Assembly (NCBI GenBank): GCA_963974105.1
Contig: CAXBBG010000006.1
Span: 41,944 to 105,943, forward strand
From: UBA2136 sp963974105
GTDB taxonomy: Bacteria; Pseudomonadota; Alphaproteobacteria; UBA2136
DNA length: 64,000 bases
Direction: 5' to 3'
Shown here: positions 1-7,914 of the stretch, in pieces
Layout: the number at the start of each line of letters is the position of its first letter
How positions within the stretch are numbered: position 1 is the stretch's first letter
The notes under the pieces: generated by a model
Databases searched by the model: none
The model's input: only the letters and a program-made list of their open reading frames with translations
What the model was told of the DNA's origin: nothing
Translations under genes and position numbers: made by a program

Positions 1-246
1 GTGGCGGAAGACGTGGCGGCTGCAGATATGATGAATGCCCTTAAAGGCGCGGATAAAGACCTTGTACGCTCTGTGAGTTTGTTTGATGTTTATCAAGGTG
101 AACATGTTGAAGCTGGTAAAAAGTCAATTGCTTTGTCGATGACCTTGCAAGCGGCAGACCGCACGCTCACAGAAGAAGAAATCAATAAAGTGGCAAACGC
201 CGCTGTGGCAAATGTTAAAAAACGTTTTAACGCAGAAGTGCGATAA
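1..246 (+). CDS. pheT: Phenylalanyl-tRNA synthetase beta subunit, C-terminal fragment
   Basis: This is the last 81 residues of a gene that begins outside the window; the reading frame is open from base 1. The fragment matches the ferredoxin-fold anticodon-binding (FDX-ACB) domain that closes bacterial PheT: it has the SVSLFDVYQG strand, the GKKSIALSMTLQ strand and the TLTEEEINK helix start. In the complete enzyme (alpha2beta2, cytoplasm) this domain contacts tRNA-Phe while the alpha subunit attaches phenylalanine. The first codon in the window is GTG but is not a start. A strong terminator follows 14 bases after the stop. Confidence 0.93.
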   Translation: MAEDVAAADMMNALKGADKDLVRSVSLFDVYQGEHVEAGKKSIALSMTLQAADRTLTEEEINKVANAAVANVKKRFNAEVR

Positions 247-260
247 ACACTTTATCTTCA

Positions 261-291
261 AAAAAAGACCCTCCAAATGGAGGGTCTTTTT
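261..291. terminator. Bidirectional rho-independent terminator
   Basis: An 8-bp perfect stem (gaccctcc / ggagggtc) with an AAAT loop is flanked by an A-run on the left and a T-run on the right. It can end pheT on the plus strand and the convergent aminopeptidase gene on the minus strand. Confidence 0.9.
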
Positions 292-311
292 ATGCTCGAT
301 ATATGTGTTGT

Positions 312-1787
312 TTAAGAAAATTTCTGCTTAAACAGTTTGGTTAGGGTTAAAACGCCCCAGCCTGTACCTGTGAAATAAGGAAGCTTTAAGCCAGTAATAT
401 CTTTATGTCCACCGCCAACATTGGCAATATCAAAATGGATATGCTTGCTTTTGTTTTCTTTTTTCATGGCTGCTCTTAAAAAGTAATACGCCAGTTCAGA
501 TCCATTGCATCCTGTGCCTGAGGTATAGTTTTTAAGGTCAACACCTGGTTCTGGGCTTTGAACACAGTCTTCTAAGCGTAGGTCTATAGGTAAACGAAAT
601 AATTCGTCGACCTTGCCACATGCCTGCGATGTTTCTCGTAAAAGTTTATTAAATTTCTCATTTTCACAAAAATACATAGCGGCACGTTCACCCATAACTT
701 GGCGACCTGTCCCTGTGAGTGTACCCATTGAAATATAAGCCTTTGCATTGCTTATATGTTTTTGAGCATACACCAAACCATCGTACAAAACCACACGCCC
801 TTCGGCGTCTGTGTTGGTAATTTCAACAACTTTACCATCCATCATTTCTACGCGGTCACCGTTTAAGGTCATTTTAGGTCCTACGGCATTATCGGCCAAA
901 CAAAAAACAACTTTCACATGGCAATTTGCATGGCTGTCTTTAAGTGCTTTAAGTATGCCCGCTGCTGTAGAAGCTGCTGTCATGTCGTATTTCATGGTTG
1001 CCATGCTGTCACCAGGTTTTATAGCCGCACCGCCTGTGTCATACATCACGCCTTTTGCAACAAAGACAATAGGGTCATCTGTGCATTTTTCGTGACAGTA
1101 TGTGGCTTCAAACAAGGCTGGCTCGTGCTCGCTTGCACGGCCAACAGACATGATGCCACGGGCGTTAATACGGCTGAGAGCTATATTACCGCTGTGCGTT
1201 ATGTTATCTGGAAACTCTTCACGTAATAGTTCAACAAAGCTTTGGGCGTTTAAACCTGTGTTTAAGCCACTTTTTTTATAATTACCATGTGGTGTGTTGG
1301 TAAGTAAGCGTGTGAAATTGGTTGACTTTGAAAGGATAAATCCATTTTCAAAATCAGTATTTACCCCACCTAAGCGAATGGTGTTAGATGTGCCATGATA
1401 TCCGTTATTGAATGAACGCACGCCGAACCCATAACCCACACGATAACTTAAAAAAGTGTTTTTTTGAAGGTTGGCCTCTCGAATTTTTTCTGCTTTTAAA
1501 GCATCAAATAAATGAGCGCCTACAGCCACTTCCCATTGTTCAGGTGTAAGGTGTTTTTTAGGATTAAACGAGCCCGCACCAAAAATAACATGTGTTTTGT
1601 CAGGCGTGTCTATATAACTAATTTTACCTAGCTCGCTTGATATACGTCTGCGCCCTTTAAGGGGCAGAGCTAAATCGGTGCGTTTCATGTCGTCGTCGGT
1701 TACAATGTGTAATATTGTATGTCGTGCCTCTATTTTTTTAAGAGAAACAGTAGCGGAAGATAGGTTTTTTGTATCAAATTTAGACAT
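312..1787 (-). CDS. M17 family leucyl aminopeptidase
   Basis: Cytoplasmic dinuclear-metal aminopeptidase that removes N-terminal residues from peptides. The C-terminal catalytic domain carries the family signature NTDAEGR, the preceding metal/lysine segment KGVMYDTGGAAIKPGDSMAT, and the MKYDMTAA helix. The start is taken at the ATG at 1787 (protein begins MSKFDTK, 491 residues). A GGAGG Shine-Dalgarno lies 8 bases upstream of it and is itself inside the codons that would follow the earlier ATG at 1802. The N-terminal 170 residues are less conserved, as is usual for M17. The gene stands alone, convergent with pheT and divergent from lepA. Family assignment is firm; the true substrate is not visible. 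Confidence 0.9.
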   Translation of the reverse strand: MSKFDTKNLSSATVSLKKIEARHTILHIVTDDDMKRTDLALPLKGRRRISSELGKISYIDTPDKTHVIFGAGSFNPKKHLTPEQWEVAVGAHLFDALKAEKIREANLQKNTFLSYRVGYGFGVRSFNNGYHGTSNTIRLGGVNTDFENGFILSKSTNFTRLLTNTPHGNYKKSGLNTGLNAQSFVELLREEFPDNITHSGNIALSRINARGIMSVGRASEHEPALFEATYCHEKCTDDPIVFVAKGVMYDTGGAAIKPGDSMATMKYDMTAASTAAGILKALKDSHANCHVKVVFCLADNAVGPKMTLNGDRVEMMDGKVVEITNTDAEGRVVLYDGLVYAQKHISNAKAYISMGTLTGTGRQVMGERAAMYFCENEKFNKLLRETSQACGKVDELFRLPIDLRLEDCVQSPEPGVDLKNYTSGTGCNGSELAYYFLRAAMKKENKSKHIHFDIANVGGGHKDITGLKLPYFTGTGWGVLTLTKLFKQKFS

Positions 1788-2051
1788 AAAATATGCCTCC
1801 ATATGCAGAAAAAGAAAATAAGCAGACGCTTACGATGTGTTTTGTATGTTTGGAATGTATACATTCAGTATATGTTCGTCAAGTGGTAATGCATGATTTT
1901 GACAGAAAATAGCCAGAAAATATGTGGCTTGAACTGTTAAATTGGCGACTAATTTATTATTCCACACTGAAGTGACAGACAATGCTTCCTTTTTTTACTT
2001 TCTTTGGTATACTGCGGTTTATGCATACTAATTTAAGAAAATGAGAACACA

Positions 2052-3854
2052 ATGTCTAAAGACTTAAAACATATCCGTAACTTTTCGATTATTGCACATA
2101 TTGACCATGGTAAATCAACCTTGGCCGACCGTATTATTGAAGAGACTTTTGCTGTTCAAAAAAGGGATATGAAAGCTCAATTGCTTGATACAATGGACAT
2201 TGAACGTGAGCGTGGTATTACGGTTAAAGCCAATGCGATTCGTTTGGAATATTTAGCTAAAGATGGTGAAAAATATCAGCTAAACCTGATTGATACACCA
2301 GGGCACGTGGATTTTTCTTACGAAGTTTCGCGCTCACTAAGCGCTTGTGAAGGTGCATTGCTTGTGGTGGACGCGTCGCAAGGTGTGGAAGCGCAAACGC
2401 TTGCAAACGTTTATATGGCGCTGGATAACGATCTTGAAATTATACCCGTACTCAATAAAATTGACCTGCCAAGTGCAGAGCCTGAACGTGTGCGTGAGCA
2501 AATTGAAGATATTATTGGTATTGATGCTTCTGAAGCGGTACAAGCTTCTGCGAAGTCGGGTATTGGTATTACAGAAATTTTAGAACAAATTGTTGCGAAA
2601 GTTCCATGCCCTGTGGGCGATGAAGATGCAACGCTTAAAGCGCTTTTGGTGGACGCTTGGTATGACAACTATTTAGGTGTTGTTATTCTTGTACGCATGA
2701 AAGACGGCGTGATTAAAAAAGGCCAAAAAATTCGATTTATGTCAAATAACACACAGCACATTGTTGAACGTGTGGGTGTACTTGACCCTAAAATTAAAGT
2801 AGTAAATGAACTGCGCGCCGGTGAGGTTGGTATTATTACAGCGGCGATTAAGTCGGTGGCGGATACATTTATTGGTGATACCATTACAGATCACCTGCGT
2901 CCTTGCGCAGAAATGTTGCCTGGTTTTAAAGAAGTACAGCCAATGGTATTTTGTGGTCTTTACCCAACCGAAGGTGCTGATTACGAAAAATTAAAAGACG
3001 CTTTTGCCAAACTGCAGCTCAATGACACGTCATTTACGTATATTTCAGAAACATCTGCAGCACTTGGACATGGTTTCCGTTGTGGATTCCTTGGTCTTTT
3101 GCATATGGAAATTATTCAAGAACGTTTGGAACGTGAATTTGACTTAGACCTTGTAACAACTGCGCCTGGGGTTATTTACAATGTTGTTAAAACCAATGGC
3201 GAAACAGAAGAAATTCACAACCCTGCACACCTACCAGACCCAACTCAAATTAAAGCCATTTTAGAGCCGATGATTAAGGCTACTATTTTAGTGCCTGATG
3301 AATATGTTGGCGCTGTGATTAACCTTTGCATTGAAAAACGTGGACAGCAAATAGCGATGGAGTATCACGGTACCCGTGTTATGGTGACTTACCGCTTGCC
3401 ACTTAACGAAGTGGTGCTTGATTTTAACGACCGTTTGAAGTCAATTTCACGCGGGTATGCTTCGTTTGATTATGAGCCAGATGGTTTTGAAGAAGAAAAA
3501 CTTGTGAAGGTTGGTATTCTTGTTAACGGTGAATCTGTGGATGCGTTGAACATGATTTTGCACCGTGATAATGCTGAAAGCCGTGGACGTATATTACTTG
3601 TGAAGCTAAAAGAACTTATTCCTCGCCAAATGTTTGACGTGGCACTTCAAGCCACCATTGGCGGTAAAATTATTGCCCGTGAATCGGTGCAAGCCATGCG
3701 TAAAAACGTTACAGCAAAATGTTATGGCGGTGATATTACCCGTAAGAAAAAACTGCTTGAAAAGCAGAAAAAAGGTAAGAAACGTATGAAATCTATCGGT
3801 AACGTGGATATTCCTCAAGAAGCGTTTTTGGCAGCGCTTAAAATTAATGAGTAG
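2052..3854 (+). CDS. lepA: Elongation factor 4 (ribosomal back-translocase GTPase)
   Basis: A 600-residue translational GTPase of normal LepA length. It begins IRNFSIIAHIDHGKSTLADR, with the P-loop AHIDHGKS, then the G2/G3 segments RGITVKAN and DTPGHVDF, and the G4 motif NKIDLP. The family-specific C-terminal domain ends with the Lys-rich KKKLLEKQKKGKKRMK segment. EF4 acts on stalled or mis-translocated ribosomes at the membrane or in the cytoplasm, especially under ionic or cold stress. The stop codon TAG overlaps the start of the downstream Nudix gene (ATGAGTAG), so the two are translationally coupled. The spaced motif ttggtatact about 50 bases upstream is a plausible -10 region. Confidence 0.98.
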   Translation: MSKDLKHIRNFSIIAHIDHGKSTLADRIIEETFAVQKRDMKAQLLDTMDIERERGITVKANAIRLEYLAKDGEKYQLNLIDTPGHVDFSYEVSRSLSACEGALLVVDASQGVEAQTLANVYMALDNDLEIIPVLNKIDLPSAEPERVREQIEDIIGIDASEAVQASAKSGIGITEILEQIVAKVPCPVGDEDATLKALLVDAWYDNYLGVVILVRMKDGVIKKGQKIRFMSNNTQHIVERVGVLDPKIKVVNELRAGEVGIITAAIKSVADTFIGDTITDHLRPCAEMLPGFKEVQPMVFCGLYPTEGADYEKLKDAFAKLQLNDTSFTYISETSAALGHGFRCGFLGLLHMEIIQERLEREFDLDLVTTAPGVIYNVVKTNGETEEIHNPAHLPDPTQIKAILEPMIKATILVPDEYVGAVINLCIEKRGQQIAMEYHGTRVMVTYRLPLNEVVLDFNDRLKSISRGYASFDYEPDGFEEEKLVKVGILVNGESVDALNMILHRDNAESRGRILLVKLKELIPRQMFDVALQATIGGKIIARESVQAMRKNVTAKCYGGDITRKKKLLEKQKKGKKRMKSIGNVDIPQEAFLAALKINE

Positions 3855-4347
3855 CACCCGCCAAAATGTTGAATGGTTACCAAAACCAAATAATGTAGCG
3901 CTGATTTTTACAGATCAGCCACCTAAAGACAGCCTTATCGGGGCTGTTTTTGCGTATATATTTAATGAAAAATGCGAATTACTGCTTGTTGAAAAAACGG
4001 GTAAGGGTACCTTTGACATTCCAGGTGGCGGGCGTGAAGGGCATGAGTCATGGCAAGAAACAGTAAAACGTGAAATTTTAGAAGAAGCCTTTGTAGAAAT
4101 TGAAAATCTTGAAATTGTGGCGTTGCAAAAACTTACAATAGAGGTAGAAGGTGAAAAACCTCACCGCTACACACGCCCATTTCCTGTGGCGTATGAAGTT
4201 TTTGTAAAAGCAAAACTTAAGGGCACAGGCCCATTTATTAAAAATGATGAAACAATTGCTAGAAACTTTTTCTCCATAGAACAAGCCTTACTGCAAGAAG
4301 GTATTCTTTTTGAAAACCGCGCTGATATTTTAAAAGCTTGTATGTAA
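3847..4347 (+). CDS. Nudix hydrolase
   Basis: A 166-residue protein with a Nudix box at residues of about 58-80: GGGREGHESWQETVKREILE continuing EAFV. It keeps the G-x5-E-x7-R-E-U-x-E-E core that binds Mg2+ and a diphosphate-linked nucleoside. The Gly normally near the end of the box is Phe. The ATG overlaps the lepA stop by 8 bases, which indicates one transcript and coupled translation. The substrate cannot be told from sequence; house-cleaning of damaged or alarmone-type nucleotides is the general role. The downstream 64 bases contain no clear terminator, so the following GNAT genes may be in the same operon. Confidence 0.88.
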   Translation: MSSTRQNVEWLPKPNNVALIFTDQPPKDSLIGAVFAYIFNEKCELLLVEKTGKGTFDIPGGGREGHESWQETVKREILEEAFVEIENLEIVALQKLTIEVEGEKPHRYTRPFPVAYEVFVKAKLKGTGPFIKNDETIARNFFSIEQALLQEGILFENRADILKACM

Positions 4348-4411
4348 CACTTGAGCTAAAAGCATGCACTTGTTATCCTTAAATAAATAAGGGTTTTAAA
4401 AGGGGTGTTTG

Positions 4412-4930
4412 ATGGCCATTTTAGTACGTGATGTAACAATAGCTGATGTAAACGATATTTGCGCTATACATGTGGCGGCATGGCACAATGCTTACGTGGA
4501 CATTATTTCCAAATCTTACTTAGACGAACATGTAACGGTAGAAAATAAACGTTTCCAGTGGTCTGGTTTTTTAAAAAGGCGTGACCCTGAAAAATCTCTC
4601 TTTTTGATCATTACAGACAATGAAAACCCTATCGGTTTTGCTCAAGGTTGGGTCGATCATAATCATTCTAAAAATTACAGGCTCAATGCCTTGTATCTGA
4701 ATCCTCAAAAAACAAGGCAAGGCTATGGGAGGGTGCTGGTGCACACTTTTAAAGAAACGGTTCAAAAGCAAGGTTATGAAAACATGCTTATTTCTGTTTT
4801 GAAAGAAAACCATGCTGCGCGCAAATTTTATGAAAAAATAGGTGGGGTGCATCAACCGCATTTAGCCGATGTTTGGAATTGCCCAGACGGCAAGAAATAT
4901 GCCGAAGAAACCTATGTATTTAAGCTATAA
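4412..4930 (+). CDS. GNAT family N-acetyltransferase
   Basis: A 172-residue single-domain acetyltransferase. The start is the ATG at 4412 (protein MAILVRDVTIADVNDI), preceded by an AAGGGG-type ribosome site. The order of elements is typical: the N-terminal IRxATxxDxxxIxxIhxxAWxxAY pattern (VTIADVNDICAIHVAAWHNA), the central IGFAQGWVDHN strand, the acetyl-CoA loop region LYLNPQKTRQGYGRVLV (variant of R/Q-x-x-G-x-G/A), and the C-terminal NHAARKFYEKIGG motif. It is not closely similar to the two GNATs that follow. The substrate is unknown. Confidence 0.88.
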   Translation: MAILVRDVTIADVNDICAIHVAAWHNAYVDIISKSYLDEHVTVENKRFQWSGFLKRRDPEKSLFLIITDNENPIGFAQGWVDHNHSKNYRLNALYLNPQKTRQGYGRVLVHTFKETVQKQGYENMLISVLKENHAARKFYEKIGGVHQPHLADVWNCPDGKKYAEETYVFKL

Positions 4931-4949
4931 ACCTAACAAGGAAAATTAA

Positions 4950-5537
4950 ATGAAACATCCTTTAGAAGATATTGAAATACCGAAAGTTATAGCAACAAAT
5001 CGTCTTGAATTGCGATTGTTAAATTTTGAAATGGCGGCTGATTTTAACAGCTCTATTCATGCATCATTGGCAGAATTTAACCCGTGGTTTGACTGGATGC
5101 ACCCAACACCACCTACACTTAAAGAAACGCAAGAGCACGCCCTTGTTAATATAAAAGAACAGCTTAACAAGGAAGCTTTTCATTTTGGTATGTATTTAAA
5201 AGGTACAAACACCATGGTTGGGCGCATTTCACTAGATAAGGACGACCCCAATATTCCTGCTTTTAATATTGGCTACTGGACACATAGCGCACATGTCGGT
5301 AACGGTTATATGACAGAAGCCTTGTTTGAAATATGTGATTTTTCAATCAATCATTTAAAATCACGCCGTGTAGATATTTATCATGATAGTGAAAATTTAG
5401 CTTCTAAAGCGCTTATTCAAAAAATTGTCCAAAAATTTGGGTTTGAAAAATTAGCTGTGCTCAAAAATAAACATCGCAGAAAAGGGGATGGCAGCCTAAG
5501 GCATGATGTTTATTATAGCTTTACTCAAGGTGACTAA
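4950..5537 (+). CDS. GNAT acetyltransferase, RimJ/RimL type (paralogue 1)
   Basis: A 195-residue acetyltransferase related to the RimJ/RimL group that acetylates protein N-termini or small molecules. Key segments: TNRLELRLL near the N-terminus, FDWMHPTPP, VGRISLDK, the GYWTHSAHVGNGYMTEAL acetyl-CoA pyrophosphate-binding loop, and ENLASKALIQKIVQKFGFEK at the C-terminus. It lies 19 bases after the previous GNAT, so it is probably cotranscribed. It shares most of these segments in the same order with the gene at 5685, so the two look like an old tandem duplication. Confidence 0.87.
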   Translation: MKHPLEDIEIPKVIATNRLELRLLNFEMAADFNSSIHASLAEFNPWFDWMHPTPPTLKETQEHALVNIKEQLNKEAFHFGMYLKGTNTMVGRISLDKDDPNIPAFNIGYWTHSAHVGNGYMTEALFEICDFSINHLKSRRVDIYHDSENLASKALIQKIVQKFGFEKLAVLKNKHRRKGDGSLRHDVYYSFTQGD

Positions 5538-5560
5538 TTGGTATAACAAACTAAAATATT

Positions 5561-5590
5561 AAACCCCTTTTTAGTAAGGGGCTTTTTTTG
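5561..5590 (+). terminator. Rho-independent terminator
   Basis: CCCCTT...AAGGGG stem followed by seven T; ends the lepA-Nudix-GNAT run. Confidence 0.85.
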
Positions 5591-5684
5591 TGTACAGTTA
5601 TGAAGTTATTTGTTATTTTTAAAGCGATCTATTCAATCTCTTTTCCCGTTTCTTTTAAAATATCTCCCTTTGGAGGGCATTGAT

Positions 5685-6293
5685 ATGAAAAACCCTTTGG
5701 AAGTTTTCGACTTACCTACTTTTATCAAAACCGAACGTCTTGAATTGCGATTCTTGCACCGCGGTATGGTACAAGATATCAACAATGCTTTAATGGCATC
5801 ATCTGACGCATTAAAACCGCGTTTTGAATGGATGCACCCCACGCCTTCTTTGGGCGATACGACAGATTATGTAACCAACATGGCGCTTGAACAATATCAC
5901 CGCCTATCGTTTCATGTTGGCATCTATATTAAAGGCACCAATGAATTTGTGGGCATGGTTTCGCTTAATAAATTAGACCCTGCTGTCCCTGCGTTTACGA
6001 TGGGTTATTGGTGTGATACGGCACAGGCGGGCAACGGCTATATGAGTGAAGCTGTCTTGAAAATGGCAGAATTTGCCATGATTGATTTAAAAGCCAATCG
6101 TGTAGAATTAAGCCCTGATGTGACGAATGTTGCCTCGATTGCCATTGCTGAAAAATTAGTGGCAAACTTTGGCTATGAAAAACTGGGTGAAATAAAAAAT
6201 TGCTGGCGTAGTCCGCATAACAACCGTTTATGTAACTGTGTCCGTTATGTGTTTACCCAAAACGAAGAATTGATTCTTTTTAGGAACGATTAA
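5685..6293 (+). CDS. GNAT acetyltransferase, RimJ/RimL type (paralogue 2)
   Basis: A 202-residue paralogue of the preceding gene. Parallel segments are TERLELRFL, FEWMHPTPS, IKGTNEFVGMVSLNK, GYWCDTAQAGNGYMSEAV (the acetyl-CoA loop) and a C-terminal AEKLVANFGYEKLGE. The start is the ATG at 5685, seven bases after a TGGAGGG ribosome site; the 25 upstream in-frame codons run through the preceding terminator region and are not used. It is flanked by terminators on both sides, so it is a separate transcription unit. The substrate is unknown. Confidence 0.88.
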   Translation: MKNPLEVFDLPTFIKTERLELRFLHRGMVQDINNALMASSDALKPRFEWMHPTPSLGDTTDYVTNMALEQYHRLSFHVGIYIKGTNEFVGMVSLNKLDPAVPAFTMGYWCDTAQAGNGYMSEAVLKMAEFAMIDLKANRVELSPDVTNVASIAIAEKLVANFGYEKLGEIKNCWRSPHNNRLCNCVRYVFTQNEELILFRND

Positions 6294-6296
6294 CAA

Positions 6297-6323
6297 AAAA
6301 GCCCCTCTTTGGGGCTTTTTTTA
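6297..6323 (+). terminator. Rho-independent terminator
   Basis: AAAAGCCCC-TCTTT-GGGGCTTTTTTT hairpin directly after the GNAT stop and only about 17 bases before the zapE start. Confidence 0.88.
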
Positions 6324-6339
6324 TGTTAAAATATTGCTT

Positions 6340-7428
6340 ATGGAAAAAATATTAAAAAGCTATCAAGCATGCCTTGCTAAGGGTAATTTACAAGAAGATA
6401 GCGCGCAGTTGCGTGTTATTTCTGATTTGGATTATTTAACAGAAAATATTGAAGAAAACAAAGCCTTATGGCAAGCCTTTGGTCCATTATATAAATGGGT
6501 CTATGTAGCAACTGATAACACGCCTTTACCAACGCCAAAAGGAATTTATTTTTTTGGAACAGTCGGGCGCGGTAAGTCTATGTTAATGGACTTGTTCTTT
6601 AACGAAGTTGATGTGGCGCACAAGCGTCGTGTGCATTTTCATAGTTTTATGGACGAAGTACATGAGCGCATGCACCATGTTAAGCCAGAAAAAGGGGTTG
6701 ACCCTGTACATAAGGTTGCGGTGGATATTGCCGAGCATGCACAGCTTCTTTGTTTTGATGAGTTTTATATATCTAACATTGCAGACGCGATGATGCTTGG
6801 ACGTTTGTTTGAAATGCTTATGAAGTCGGGTGTTATTTTATGTTCAACCAGCAATTGGTCGCCTGAGAACCTTTTTCAAGGTGGGCATAACCGCGTTTTA
6901 TTTAAACCCTTTATAAAAATGATAGAAGCGCAGTTTAACGTTGTTTCTTTGGGGGAAGGTGTGGACTGGCGCCGTAAAAATGGCGATGAATTACCGTATT
7001 TTTTAACAGGGAATAACACCCTTGAGTTACAAAAAATTATTGTGCAACTGAGTCAGGGTTCTGCTTTAAATGATAACGCTATTTTTATTGTAGAAGACAA
7101 AGTGCTTCCTTTGGGGAGCAATGATAAAATTTTACATATCCATTTTAAAGAATTATGTGGGCGCGCATTTGCTGCAGAGCATTATAAAAACATAGCCCAA
7201 AAATTTGAAACCGTCATTTTAGAGGATATACCTATATTTACAGCCGAGCGCCAAGATCAAGCAATGCGTTTTGTGGTGATGGTGGATATGTTTTATGAAA
7301 TGGGGACAAAGCTTATTTGTAGCGCGGCTGATATGCCTCAGCAACTTTGTCTTGTGGGGGAGAGTGCTTTTGCCTTTGAGCGCACGGCTTCACGTCTTGT
7401 AGAGATGCAAGGTAGGGTTGAATTGTAA
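6340..7428 (+). CDS. zapE: Cell division protein ZapE (AFG1-like AAA+ ATPase)
   Basis: A 362-residue AFG1-like ATPase. Visible motifs: Walker A GTVGRGKSM, the RVHFHSFMDEVHERMH stretch typical of AFG1/ZapE, Walker B LLCFDEFYISNIADAM, sensor-1 segment LCSTSNW, and the late ERTASRLVEM motif. In gammaproteobacteria ZapE binds FtsZ and acts at the constricting septum; mitochondrial AFG1 homologues handle membrane-protein quality control. The start is the ATG at 6340; the TTG two codons earlier is less likely. No good Shine-Dalgarno is visible and a terminator ends just upstream, so the message may be nearly leaderless. Confidence 0.93.
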   Translation: MEKILKSYQACLAKGNLQEDSAQLRVISDLDYLTENIEENKALWQAFGPLYKWVYVATDNTPLPTPKGIYFFGTVGRGKSMLMDLFFNEVDVAHKRRVHFHSFMDEVHERMHHVKPEKGVDPVHKVAVDIAEHAQLLCFDEFYISNIADAMMLGRLFEMLMKSGVILCSTSNWSPENLFQGGHNRVLFKPFIKMIEAQFNVVSLGEGVDWRRKNGDELPYFLTGNNTLELQKIIVQLSQGSALNDNAIFIVEDKVLPLGSNDKILHIHFKELCGRAFAAEHYKNIAQKFETVILEDIPIFTAERQDQAMRFVVMVDMFYEMGTKLICSAADMPQQLCLVGESAFAFERTASRLVEMQGRVEL

Positions 7429-7528
7429 TAAGGCGCAATTAAACCCTAGGTTGTGACAGTTTTTTGAAGGTTGAAATTTAGTTCACCCACCTATAAGAAA
7501 CTGCAAGATAAAAGGGAAAGACCAAAAA

Positions 7529-7855
7529 ATGGTTAAACAAAAAGAAAAACAACAAATAGTTGAGCTTGTAAACAAGCCAACACCTTTACGTGTGATTAAA
7601 GCACGAAGCGATGAACGTCGCCAAAACCAAAAGGATTTTCAGGGAAGTGATAAACGTGAAGATGTGCGCCGAATGGCAGACTTGGAACGTAAGGATCAAG
7701 AACTTGAAATGCTTAAGCTAGAAAATAGTCGTTTGCAAGGACGCAACAAGGCGTTGTTGGTAAGTCGACCTGATATGGTTCTTTACTATGCAGCTTTATT
7801 ATTAAGTGTTAATGTTATTTTTGGATGGATGGCTTACTTTGCAATTTCAATTTAA
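7529..7855 (+). CDS. Small membrane-anchored coiled-coil protein
   Basis: A 108-residue protein I do not recognise. It has a Lys/Arg/Gln-rich N-terminus, a charged helical stretch at residues of about 45-80 (DLERKDQELEMLKLENSRLQ) with coiled-coil-like heptads, and one hydrophobic segment at residues of about 85-106 close to the C-terminus. It is probably a tail-anchored inner-membrane protein with the coiled coil in the cytoplasm. A clear AAAGGGA ribosome site lies 11 bases before the ATG. It stands between zapE and the EamA-GGDEF gene in the same orientation, with 59 bases to the latter. Confidence 0.7.
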   Translation: MVKQKEKQQIVELVNKPTPLRVIKARSDERRQNQKDFQGSDKREDVRRMADLERKDQELEMLKLENSRLQGRNKALLVSRPDMVLYYAALLLSVNVIFGWMAYFAISI

Positions 7856-7914
7856 GTTACATAAAAACGGCATCTAAAGTTTGAGTTATTAAAATAATAA
7901 AGTATTAAATTTTC

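Noticed and set aside
810..1230. Plus-strand frames opposite the M17 aminopeptidase.
   Set aside because: They are antisense shadows of a gene with clear catalytic motifs.
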